Below are positions 1-5,774 of a stretch of DNA of 11,992 nucleotides, one piece after another (the stretch's first letter is position 1; each line of letters opens with the position of its first letter). A program made the position numbers and the translations under genes. Source of the DNA: Miltoncostaeaceae bacterium. Lineage in GTDB: Bacteria > Actinomycetota > Thermoleophilia > Miltoncostaeales > Miltoncostaeaceae. The DNA lies in the NCBI GenBank assembly GCA_030598075.1, contig JAUVQP010000027.1:1-11992 (forward strand), read 5' to 3'. Below the pieces are notes generated by a model. That model saw only the letters and a program-made list of their open reading frames with translations, had not been told where the DNA came from and did not search any database.

Positions 1-710
1 TCGGGATGATCCGCGCCGATCGCGCCGATGTGATGCTCGTCGGGGGCGCGGAGGCGCCGCTCGTCTCGGTCGTCGTGGCCGGGTACGGTCGGTCGGGGGC
101 GCTCTCGAAGGGCGGCCGACCGGCGGAGTCCTCGTCGTCGCCCTTCGACGCCGAACGCGACGGGTTCGTCATCGCCGAGGGCGCCGGGGTGCTCCTGATC
201 GAGGAGCGCGAGCGGGCCCTCGCGCGCGGCGCGCGCGTCTACGCCGAGCTGGCGGGGTTCGGCAGCTCGTGCGACGCCGCCCACCTCACGGACCCGGACG
301 AGACCGGTCGGGGCGCGGCGGCCGCGATCGGCGCCGCGTTGGGCGATGCCGGGGTGGCCCCGGAGGAGGTGGGCTACGTCAACGCGCATGCCACCTCGAC
401 GCCCGCCGGCGATCGTGCGGAGGCCCTTGCGCTGCACGCCGCCGGAGTGGGCTCCACCCCGGTCTCGTCGTCCAAGGGCTCCCTCGGCCACACGCTTGGG
501 GCCGCCGGCGGGATCGAGGCGGGGGTTGCCGCGCTCGCCCTCTTCAGCGGCACGCTGCCCCCGACGGCTTCTCTGCGCACTCGCGATCCGGAGATCGACC
601 TGGACCTCATCGAGACATCTCGCGAGGCCCCGGTGGCGGTGGCCCTCTCCAACTCGTTCGGCTTCGGCGGGCACAACGCCTGCGTGGTGCTGCGCCGGGC
701 ACAGCCCTAG
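1..710 (+). CDS. fabF: Beta-ketoacyl-[ACP] synthase II (FabF/KAS II-type), 3' part, truncated by window start
   Basis: This is the C-terminal part of a condensing enzyme that joins malonyl-ACP to a growing acyl-ACP in fatty acid synthesis in the cytoplasm. The frame is open from base 3. The ATG at 6 aligns inside the family (a VGGAE segment follows it), so it is not the true start. About 235 residues are present, roughly the last 55-60% of a ~410-residue FabF. Landmarks, numbered from the ATG at 6: ERDGFVIAEGAG (50-61), the first catalytic His in NAHATSTP (His128), a conserved Lys157 in SSSKGSLGH followed by the second catalytic His162, and the C-terminal NSFGFGGHNA motif. The active-site Cys lies upstream, outside the window. 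The Gly after His128 in the usual NAHGTS motif is Ala here. A KAS I or a polyketide-type KS cannot be fully excluded without the N-terminus, but the motif wording is FabF-like. It is convergent with the MarR gene 51 bp away. Confidence 0.93.
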   Translation, partial: GMIRADRADVMLVGGAEAPLVSVVVAGYGRSGALSKGGRPAESSSSPFDAERDGFVIAEGAGVLLIEERERALARGARVYAELAGFGSSCDAAHLTDPDETGRGAAAAIGAALGDAGVAPEEVGYVNAHATSTPAGDRAEALALHAAGVGSTPVSSSKGSLGHTLGAAGGIEAGVAALALFSGTLPPTASLRTRDPEIDLDLIETSREAPVAVALSNSFGFGGHNACVVLRRAQP

Positions 711-730
711 GCGCTCACGACGTCGTTGGC

Positions 731-746
731 GGCCGGCCGACCGGCG
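731..746. terminator. Weak GC hairpin between convergent fabF and marR genes
   Basis: A 5-bp perfect stem (GCCGG 732-736, CCGGC 741-745) with a CCGA tetraloop sits in the 51-bp gap between two convergent stop codons. There is no T-run on either side, so it is not a canonical intrinsic terminator. Its place suggests a possible bidirectional stop, but in DNA this GC-rich a 5-bp stem can easily occur by chance. Confidence 0.2.
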
Positions 747-761
747 GAAGATCGCCCGCGC

Positions 762-1274
762 CTACTCGAAGTCCCCGGCCTCGCGGCGGAGGATGCGTAT
801 CGCCTCGTCGAGACGAGCAAGACCCTCGGCGCTGAGTCCGCTGAGCCCGAACTCCACCTCGGCGAGCGCCGCCGACGCTCTCCGTGCCACGCGCCTGCCG
901 GCCGGGGTGATCTCGGCGAGAACGGTGCGTCGATCGCCCGGATGAGGGGTGCGTCGCACGAGGCCGTCCTCTTCGAGGCGGTCGATCGTGTTGGTGACGC
1001 TCGTGGGGTGGACCTGGAGTCGATCGCCGATCTTCCCCATCGGAAGGGCCCCTCTTCTCGAGAAGAAGAGCAGCGCCAGGGCCTCGAAGCGCGAGAAGGT
1101 CAGGCCACAGGGCCCGAGGGCCTTGTCGATCCGGGCGAGCATGATCTGGTGCGCACGGGCGATCGAGGTGGCCGCAACCATCGCGTCGGCGCCGGCCCAC
1201 CCGCTCGCCACCCAGTTGCGGCGCGCCTCGGCCACGGGATCGAAGGGAAGAGGCACGTTCGGATGGTAGGCCAC
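762..1274 (-). CDS. MarR-family transcriptional regulator
   Basis: This is a 170-residue winged helix-turn-helix regulator, the usual MarR length; such proteins act as dimers and often release DNA on binding a small ligand. The N-terminal helix runs to about residue 55. The DNA-binding region follows: LTFSRFEALALL (58-69), helix-turn-helix about 77-103 with the recognition helix in HPTSVTNTIDRLEEDGLV, and the wing at about 104-127 containing the conserved Asp114-Arg115-Arg116 (GDRR). The start is GTG at 1274: the N-terminal stretch FDPVAEARRNWVASGW belongs to many actinobacterial MarR proteins, so a later start would cut conserved sequence. No Shine-Dalgarno precedes the GTG, and a TATCCT hexamer ends 9 nt upstream, so leaderless initiation is possible. 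It is divergent from the mutase cassette (49 bp), which is the likely target, inferred only from position. The ligand is unknown; an acyl-CoA or carboxylic acid would suit the context. Confidence 0.93.
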   Translation of the reverse strand: MAYHPNVPLPFDPVAEARRNWVASGWAGADAMVAATSIARAHQIMLARIDKALGPCGLTFSRFEALALLFFSRRGALPMGKIGDRLQVHPTSVTNTIDRLEEDGLVRRTPHPGDRRTVLAEITPAGRRVARRASAALAEVEFGLSGLSAEGLARLDEAIRILRREAGDFE

Positions 1275-1323
1275 AGAAAGGCTAGGATATCCGAGTATCG
1301 GTCGTCCACAGATAGGGGTCAGG
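1275..1323. promoter_or_regulatory. Divergent promoter region for marR and the mutase cassette, with candidate operator
   Basis: This 49-bp gap must serve both genes or the ends of both promoters. On the plus strand TAGGAT (1283-1288) fits the actinobacterial -10 form TANNNT. On the minus strand TATCCT (1289-1284) overlaps the same bases. An 11-bp palindrome lies just downstream of the plus-strand hexamer: CCGA (1291-1294), GTA spacer, TCGG (1298-1301). Overlapping it is GATA (1286-1289) and its complement TATC (1296-1299), 6 bp apart. Such a dyad beside both -10 elements suits MarR autorepression plus control of the cassette. No convincing -35 was seen. A Shine-Dalgarno AGGGG (1314-1318) sits 5 nt before the mutase ATG. 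The operator call is an inference from position and symmetry. Confidence 0.45.
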
Positions 1324-2988
1324 ATGCCTGGGCGACAGACGGGCGGTGACTCGTCCGGGGGCGACGCCCAACACGCCGCGTGGCGGGAGGCCTACGAGCG
1401 GTCCGAGCTTCGCGACGTGCCCTTCGAGACTATGTCCGGCGTTCCGGTCGAGGCGGTGTACGGGCAGCCGCCGTATCCGGGTCAGTACCCCTACACCCGG
1501 GGCGTGTACGCCTCGATGTACCGCTCGCGGCTCTGGACGATGCGGATGTTCGCCGGCTTCGGCACCCCCTCCGACACGAACGCCCGCTTCAAGGAGTTGC
1601 TGCGCGCGGGCGGGACGGGGCTGTCGACGGCCTTTGACATGCCGACGCTCATGGGCCGCGACTCCGACAGCGATTGGGCGCTCGGCGAGGTCGGGCGCGC
1701 GGGGGTGGCGGTCGACACGCTCCTCGACATGGCGGACCTCTTCGCGGACATCGACCTGTCGGCGGTCTCGACATCGATGACCGTCAACGGACCGGCCCCC
1801 GTGCTTCTGGCCATGTACGTCGCCCTGGCCGACCAGAACGGCGTCGCGCGGCGCGACCTCGCCGGGACGATCCAGAACGACATCCTCAAGGAGTACCAGG
1901 CGCAGAAGGAGTACATCTTCCCGCCTCGGCCCTCGGTACGCCTGATCACCGACATGATCGCGTTCACGACGGCCGACATGCCGCGCTGGCACCCCGTCTC
2001 GATCTCGGGCTACCACATCCGCGAGGCGGGCAGCACGGCGGCACAGGAGCTCGCGTTCACGCTGGCCAACGGCTTCGCGTACGTGGAGGCCGCCATCGCC
2101 GCGGGGCTCGCCGTCGACGACTTCGCGCCGCGGCTCAGCTTCTTCTTCAACTGCCACATCGACTTCTTCGAGGAGATCGGCAAGCTCCGTGCCGCGCGCC
2201 GCATCTGGGCGCGGTGGATGAAGGAGCGCTTCGGCGCGAGAGACGAGCGCAGTCTGCTCTGTCGCTTTCACACTCAGACGGCGGGCGTCTCGCTCACCGC
2301 CCGCCAGCCCGAGAACAACATCGCCCGGGTCGCCATCCAGGCGCTCGCCGCAGCCCTCGCCGGCACGCAGAGCCTTCACACGGATGCCCACGACGAGGCG
2401 CTGGCGCTGCCCAGCGAGAGGGCCGCACGGATCGCCCTGCGCACGCAGCAGATCGTCGCACACGAGACCGGCGTGACCAACGTCGGCGACCCGCTCGGCG
2501 GATCGGACTTCGTCGAGGCGATGACCGACGAGATGGAGCGCCAAGCCGAGGAGATCTTCGCGCACCTGCTGGAGCTGGGCGACGGCTCGGTCATCGAGGG
2601 CGTCTACGAGGCAATCGAGAACGGGTACTTCGTGGGCCAGATCGCCGATTCCGCCTACCGCTTCGAGCGCGACATCAACGCCGGACGGCGGATCGTGGTG
2701 GGCGTCAACCGATTCACCGAGGGAAACGACGAGCGGGCGGACGACCTCCTGCGCGTCGATCCCTCCGTCGAGGAGCATCAGCGCGCGCGCCTGGCCCGGG
2801 CGAAGCGAGACCGCGACGCTCGCGCGGTGGCCGAGAGCCTGCGCCGCGTGGCCCTGGAGGCCGCCGACCCCGCCACGAACCTCATGCCCGTGCTCATCGA
2901 TGCCGCCCGGGCTCACGCCACCGAGGGCGAGATCGTCGGCGCCCTGGAGTCTGTGTTCGGCACGTACGTCGAGAAGACCGTGGTCTGA
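1324..2988 (+). CDS. icmA: Cobalamin-dependent acyl-CoA mutase, catalytic (large) subunit; isobutyryl-CoA mutase-like
   Basis: This is a 554-residue TIM-barrel subunit of the methylmalonyl-CoA mutase family without its own B12-binding domain, the length of the stand-alone IcmA or archaeal-type MCM large subunits. Family landmarks are TMRMFAGFGTP (72-82), GLSTAFDMPTLMG (99-111), SMTVNGPAP (151-159), GTIQNDILKEY (181-191), SISGYHIREAG (226-236, with His231 aligning to P. shermanii MCM His244) and GTQSLHTDAHDEALALP. The two residues known to choose the substrate are Phe76 (MCM Tyr89) and Gln194 (MCM Arg207), 118 residues apart as in the family. Phe/Gln is the isobutyryl-CoA mutase pair; methylmalonyl-CoA mutases use Tyr/Arg, the Arg holding the free carboxylate. 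The probable reaction is therefore isobutyryl-CoA to n-butyryl-CoA or a related uncharged acyl-CoA such as isovaleryl/pivalyl-CoA. The start is ATG with AGGGG 5 nt upstream. Its stop overlaps the next ATG (TGATG), so the subunits are translationally coupled. Family assignment is near certain; the substrate is inferred. Confidence 0.93.
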   Translation: MPGRQTGGDSSGGDAQHAAWREAYERSELRDVPFETMSGVPVEAVYGQPPYPGQYPYTRGVYASMYRSRLWTMRMFAGFGTPSDTNARFKELLRAGGTGLSTAFDMPTLMGRDSDSDWALGEVGRAGVAVDTLLDMADLFADIDLSAVSTSMTVNGPAPVLLAMYVALADQNGVARRDLAGTIQNDILKEYQAQKEYIFPPRPSVRLITDMIAFTTADMPRWHPVSISGYHIREAGSTAAQELAFTLANGFAYVEAAIAAGLAVDDFAPRLSFFFNCHIDFFEEIGKLRAARRIWARWMKERFGARDERSLLCRFHTQTAGVSLTARQPENNIARVAIQALAAALAGTQSLHTDAHDEALALPSERAARIALRTQQIVAHETGVTNVGDPLGGSDFVEAMTDEMERQAEEIFAHLLELGDGSVIEGVYEAIENGYFVGQIADSAYRFERDINAGRRIVVGVNRFTEGNDERADDLLRVDPSVEEHQRARLARAKRDRDARAVAESLRRVALEAADPATNLMPVLIDAARAHATEGEIVGALESVFGTYVEKTVV

Positions 2989-3392
2989 TGCCCCATCGTC
3001 CCGCCATCCGGATCGTCCTCGCCAAGCTCGGGCTCGACGGCCATGACCGGGGCCTCAAGGTGGTCGCCCGGATCCTGCGCGATGCCGGCATGGAGGTGAT
3101 CTACCTCGGGCTGCGCCAGTCGGCCGAGAGCGTGGTGGCCGCCGTCGAGCAGGAGGATGCCCACGCCGTCGGCCTTTCGCTGCACAACGCCAGCCATCTG
3201 ACGCTGGCGCCTCGGATGGTGGGCGCCCTCGCGGCGGCGGCGATCGACGCGCCGGTGATCGTCGGCGGCATCATCCCCGATGACGACGCGGACGAGCTTC
3301 GTCGAGCGGGCGTCGCCGCGGTCCTGGGTCCGGGGGCCTCGGCCGACGAGGTGGTGCGGGCGGTGCGCGATGCCGTGGCGGGTCGCTCGTAG
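2988..3392 (+). CDS. icmB: Cobalamin-binding (small) subunit of acyl-CoA mutase
   Basis: A 134-residue B12-binding Rossmann-like domain, almost exactly the size of stand-alone IcmB-type subunits. The base-off/His-on cobalamin motif DxHxxG is present as DGHDRG (17-22), with His19 the lower axial Co ligand. The SxL motif is Ser64-Leu65 within VGLSLHN, and the GG motif is Gly93-Gly94 in IVGGIIPDDD. The family-typical closing VLGPGA follows at about 112-117. It carries adenosylcobalamin and docks on the TIM barrel of the 1324-2988 product to make the holoenzyme. The ATG shares a base with the preceding stop (TGATG), which fits 1:1 synthesis; the Shine-Dalgarno is weak. The next gene starts 2 nt after its stop. 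Family function is very well supported; the symbol depends on the isobutyryl-type call for the large subunit. Confidence 0.92.
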   Translation: MPHRPAIRIVLAKLGLDGHDRGLKVVARILRDAGMEVIYLGLRQSAESVVAAVEQEDAHAVGLSLHNASHLTLAPRMVGALAAAAIDAPVIVGGIIPDDDADELRRAGVAAVLGPGASADEVVRAVRDAVAGRS

Positions 3393-3394
3393 GC

Positions 3395-4393
3395 GTGCGC
3401 GCCGAGAGCATCGAGGAGCTTCTGGCGGGCGCGCCCTCGGGCGAGCGTCGAGTGGTGGGGCGCCTGATCAGCATCGTCGAACGCGACGGCGACGGCGCCG
3501 AGGAGATCGCAGAGTGGGCGCACGCCCGGAGCGGCCGCGCCCACATCGTGGGTATCACGGGGGCGCCCGGAGCCGGGAAGTCGACGCTCGTGGGTGGACT
3601 GCTCGCCGTCTGGGCGAAGGCCGGGCGCCGCCCTGCCGTCCTGGCTGTCGATCCGACCTCACCGCTGACCGGAGGCGCCATCCTCGGCGACCGCGTGCGG
3701 ATGGACAGCGTCGCGACGGGGGCCTTCGTGCGCTCGATGGCGACCCGGGGCCACCGGGGAGGGCTGGCGCTCGCGGTCCCGGGAGCCGTCCGGGTGCTCG
3801 ATGCCGCCGGCTTCGATCCGGTCGTCGTGGAGACCACCGGCGTCGGGCAGGTCGAGGTCGACATCGTGGGCGCCGCGGACACCACCGTGCTCGTGGTCGC
3901 CGCAGGATGGGGCGATGCCGTACAGGCCAGCAAGGCCGGCCTGCTCGAGGTTGCCGACCTGTTCGTGGTGAACAAGGCGGACCGCCACGGCGCCCACGAT
4001 GCCCGGCGCGATCTCGACCTCATGCTCGACTTGGGCCGCGTCAGCGGTCACGAGGATCGCCGCGGCCACCGCCCCGAGATCGTGATGACCACGTCGACCA
4101 CCGGTCATGGGGTCGAGGGCGTGGCGAGCGCCATCGACGAGCATCGCCGGCATCTCGTCGAGAGCGGGGAGCGGGCTCGCGCCTACCACCGCCGCATCGC
4201 GCTGGAGGTTCGCGATCGGGCCCAGGCGCTTCTCGTGACCCGTGTCGCCAAACTGCTGTCCTCGGAGGACGGCCGCGTCGCTCTCGACGCCGCCGAGAGG
4301 CGGGCCATGACGCCGGCCGCGGCAGCCCGGGCCGTCGCGGCGCGGATCATCGCCGCTCCAGACCGGACCTCGCCCGAGCACGACCGCTCGTAG
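3395..4393 (+). CDS. meaB: MeaB/ArgK-type P-loop GTPase, mutase chaperone
   Basis: A 332-residue G3E GTPase of the MeaB/ArgK/YgfD group, the usual length. These proteins gate loading of adenosylcobalamin into the mutase and removal of damaged cofactor. Motifs: Walker A GAPGAGKST (56-64, Lys62); DPTSPLTGGAILGDRVRM (86-103), a MeaB hallmark with Asp86; SMATRGHRGGLA (114-125); the switch segment VETTGVGQVEVD (145-156); and the guanine-specificity NKAD (193-196). Compared with the common VETVGVGQSE wording, Val148 is Thr and Ser153 is Val here. The start is GTG at 3395, 2 nt after the small-subunit stop, with no strong Shine-Dalgarno, so coupling is likely. Together with the two subunits it supplies the parts that IcmF joins in one polypeptide. 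It is the last gene of the cassette. Confidence 0.93.
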   Translation: MRAESIEELLAGAPSGERRVVGRLISIVERDGDGAEEIAEWAHARSGRAHIVGITGAPGAGKSTLVGGLLAVWAKAGRRPAVLAVDPTSPLTGGAILGDRVRMDSVATGAFVRSMATRGHRGGLALAVPGAVRVLDAAGFDPVVVETTGVGQVEVDIVGAADTTVLVVAAGWGDAVQASKAGLLEVADLFVVNKADRHGAHDARRDLDLMLDLGRVSGHEDRRGHRPEIVMTTSTTGHGVEGVASAIDEHRRHLVESGERARAYHRRIALEVRDRAQALLVTRVAKLLSSEDGRVALDAAERRAMTPAAAARAVAARIIAAPDRTSPEHDRS

Positions 4394-4605
4394 CCACGGG
4401 TCGGCCGGACTCAGCCACGCGCTCGCCGCCCGGGGCCGGGTTCGGCCCGCGGCCGGGGGCACCGATGGTCGACGCGATCAACGTCCCTCGGGCCAAGCTG
4501 GAGGACGCTCGCGCGTGGGCAGCCTGGGTCTCGATCCCGGTGCGCACTCTTCGGAGCCCGCGCGGACTTCGCGAGAACCCAAGCCGGGCGAGGGCTTCGA
4601 CCTAA
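4394..4605. other. Intergenic region between meaB and tRNA-Arg
   Basis: This 212-bp gap holds no recognisable gene. It contains a perfect 6-bp hairpin with a GGTT loop (GGGCCG 4433-4438, CGGCCC 4443-4448) about 40 bp after the meaB stop; it lacks a T-run but could end the cassette transcript. A 5-bp inverted repeat (AAGCC 4581-4585, GGCTT 4593-4597) lies just 3' of the tRNA on its strand and might be part of the tRNA terminator. A 46-codon plus-strand frame from ATG 4465 to TAA 4603-4605 abuts the tRNA 3' end; I see no family in it. Confidence 0.4.
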
Positions 4606-4679
4606 CACGCGCGACGGGATTCGAACCCATGACCTTCGTCTCCGGAGGCCGACGCTCTATCCAGCTGAGCTACGCGCGC
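4606..4679 (-). tRNA. tRNA-Arg (anticodon CCG)
   Basis: The 74-nt minus-strand sequence folds as a cloverleaf. The acceptor stem is GCGCGCG with CGCGCGT (6 Watson-Crick pairs plus a terminal G-U), followed by TA, a D-arm GCTC/GAGC with a 9-nt loop, an anticodon loop CTCCGGA, a 5-nt variable region, and a T-arm ATGGG/CCCGT around TTCGAAT. The anticodon is CCG at plus-strand 4643-4645, which reads the CGG Arg codon used often in this GC-rich DNA. The discriminator base is G. CCA is not encoded: TTAGG follows position 73. The anticodon stem, TCGGC against GACGA, has one G-A mismatch where the expected partner strand would be GCCGA. The gene is divergent from rnz, whose product processes such CCA-less transcripts. 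Confidence 0.95.
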
Positions 4680-4689
4680 TCGCACGCCC

Positions 4690-4695
4690 AGTCTA
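4690..4695 (-). promoter_or_regulatory. Candidate -10 box for tRNA-Arg
   Basis: TAGACT on the minus strand matches TANNNT and lies 10 nt before the mature tRNA 5' end, leaving room for a short 5' leader removed by RNase P. No clear -35 was found at 16-18 bp further upstream, so this is a candidate only. Confidence 0.35.
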
Positions 4696-4744
4696 GCTCA
4701 GCGAGAAGAGTCGCCGGTCGGGCGCCGCGCACGCCCTCCACCGT

Positions 4745-4750
4745 TAGGTT
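4745..4750 (+). promoter_or_regulatory. Candidate -10 box for rnz, suggesting a leaderless transcript
   Basis: TAGGTT ends 8 nt before ATG 4759 (5 nt before GTG 4756). At normal -10 to start-site distances transcription would begin on or next to the start codon. No Shine-Dalgarno-like sequence precedes the gene, which fits leaderless translation, common in actinobacteria. No good -35 was seen. Confidence 0.35.
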
Positions 4751-4758
4751 GTCCTGTG

Positions 4759-5772
4759 ATGGACCTCCTCCTGACCCTCCTTGGAACCTCCGCCTCGGTG
4801 CCCACAGCCGCGCGCGGCGTGTCCTCCGTGCTGCTCGTTCGCGGCGGCGAGCGCCTCTTGATCGACTGCGGCGAGGGGACCCAGCGCCAGTTGCTGCGGT
4901 CCGGCCTCGGTCTGGCGGACGTCGACGCGGTCCTTCTCACGCATCTGCACGCGGATCATTACCTCGGGCTTCCGGGATTGCTGAAGACGTACGGTCTGCG
5001 TGGGCGCGAGCGATCACTTCGTGTCGTCGGTCCGCGAGGCCTCCGCGCACTCCTCGCGAGCCTCGGCGGGGTGATCGGGCGCCTGCCCTTCCGGCTCGAG
5101 ATCGACGAGACGGAGGGCGGAGCGGCGTGGCGGTGCGAGGGTGCGCAGGTGGTCGCGTATCCCACGCGTCACTCGGTCCGGTCGCTCGGCTTTGCGCTGG
5201 TCGAGGACGAGCGGCCCGGATCGTTCGACGTCGAGACGGCCCGGGCGCTCGGCGTGCCGGAGGGGCCTCTGTTCGGCCGGCTCCAGCGAGGCGAGGCCGT
5301 CGAGTCGCCGAGCGGGACGATCGTTCGGCCGGAGCAGGTTCTGGGCATGCCGCGGTCGGGACGGCGCGTCGTCGTCACCGGCGACACCGAGCCCTGCGAG
5401 GCGACACTTGAGGCGGCACGGGGGGCCTCCCTGTTGGTCCACGAGGCCACCTTTGTCCACGAGGAGCGGGATCGGGCACGCGAGACCCGGCACTCGACGG
5501 GCCGGGAGGCCGCGATCCTGGCGCGGGAGGCCGACGTGGGCCTGCTCGTGCTCACTCACCTGGGTGGGCGGGCGACGCCCCGCGAGCTCCGGAGGGAGGC
5601 CGAGTCCGAGTTCGGCCGCGTGCTGGTCGGGCGCGACTTCGATCAGATCGAGGTGCCAAACCCGGAGCACGGTGGACCGATCGTCCACCGTGCGCGCGAC
5701 CGCCCCTCGGAGCGCGGCCCGATGGCGGCCTCCCCCGGTCCTGCTGGTAGGCTTGTGGAGGACGACCTTTAA
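4759..5772 (+). CDS. rnz: Ribonuclease Z (tRNA 3' endonuclease)
   Basis: A 337-residue metallo-beta-lactamase-fold nuclease that cuts tRNA precursors after the discriminator base so that CCA can be added. Numbered from ATG 4759: an N-terminal LGTSASVPTAARGVSS segment typical of RNase Z; the zinc motif HLHADH (62-67) within LTHLHADHYLGLPGLL; His138 in YPTRHSVRSLGFAL; LGVPEGPLFGRLQRG (164-178), an RNase Z hallmark; Asp209 in VVTGDTEPC; HEATF (228-232); HSTGREAA (245-252); and His267 in LTHLGG. A GTG immediately before (4756) is an alternative start adding one residue. The protein is about 30 residues longer than usual; the tail after about residue 300 is low-complexity, and its DNA contains a strong inverted repeat. 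Its stop lies 2 bp before the PyrR-binding stem, so the 3' end probably also carries the pyr promoter. Confident. Confidence 0.95.
   Translation: MDLLLTLLGTSASVPTAARGVSSVLLVRGGERLLIDCGEGTQRQLLRSGLGLADVDAVLLTHLHADHYLGLPGLLKTYGLRGRERSLRVVGPRGLRALLASLGGVIGRLPFRLEIDETEGGAAWRCEGAQVVAYPTRHSVRSLGFALVEDERPGSFDVETARALGVPEGPLFGRLQRGEAVESPSGTIVRPEQVLGMPRSGRRVVVTGDTEPCEATLEAARGASLLVHEATFVHEERDRARETRHSTGREAAILAREADVGLLVLTHLGGRATPRELRREAESEFGRVLVGRDFDQIEVPNPEHGGPIVHRARDRPSERGPMAASPGPAGRLVEDDL
5667..5693. repeat. 11-bp perfect inverted repeat (hairpin) inside the 3' end of rnz
   Basis: The arms GCACGGTGGAC (5667-5677) and GTCCACCGTGC (5683-5693) are perfect complements around a 5-nt loop CGATC. It is the strongest hairpin I found in the window. 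It lies in the extra C-terminal tail of rnz (about codons 303-312), beyond the conserved enzyme core, and about 80 bp before the PyrR site. No T-run follows. It may be a U-tract-less terminator (for an earlier, shorter rnz or as an attenuator), an operator for the pyr promoter, or an mRNA-stability hairpin. Confidence 0.7.
5748..5753 (+). promoter_or_regulatory. Candidate -10 box of the pyr operon
   Basis: TAGGCT fits TANNNT and has the same TAGGNT form as the hexamers before the mutase cassette and rnz. Transcription would start near 5760, inside the last codons of rnz and about 15 nt before the PyrR-binding stem. No -35 match is evident. Readthrough from rnz is the alternative. Confidence 0.35.
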
Positions 5773-5774
5773 GC

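Noticed and set aside
374..400. Gly to Ala change beside the catalytic His in the fabF NAHATSTP motif.
   Set aside because: From memory, Ala at this place also occurs in other actinobacterial condensing enzymes, so it is not a sign of inactivation.
1282..2916. Long open frame on the minus strand opposite the mutase large subunit (544 codons).
   Set aside because: It is a GC-driven shadow: low-complexity Arg/Val/Gly-rich translation with no motifs, lying wholly over a gene with unmistakable family motifs.
4433..4448. 6-bp hairpin after meaB as an intrinsic terminator.
   Set aside because: It is followed by GC-rich sequence without a T-run; kept only as part of the intergenic description.
3280..4605. 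441-codon plus-strand frame over meaB running to the tRNA.
   Set aside because: Arg/Gly-rich out-of-frame translation of meaB; only its last part lies outside a gene and it shows no motif.
4465..4605. 46-codon plus-strand ORF (ATG to TAA) ending one base before the tRNA 3' end, with a G-run upstream.
   Set aside because: No recognisable family and only a loose ribosome site; open frames this short are expected by chance at this GC content. It would deserve reconsideration only if conserved in relatives.
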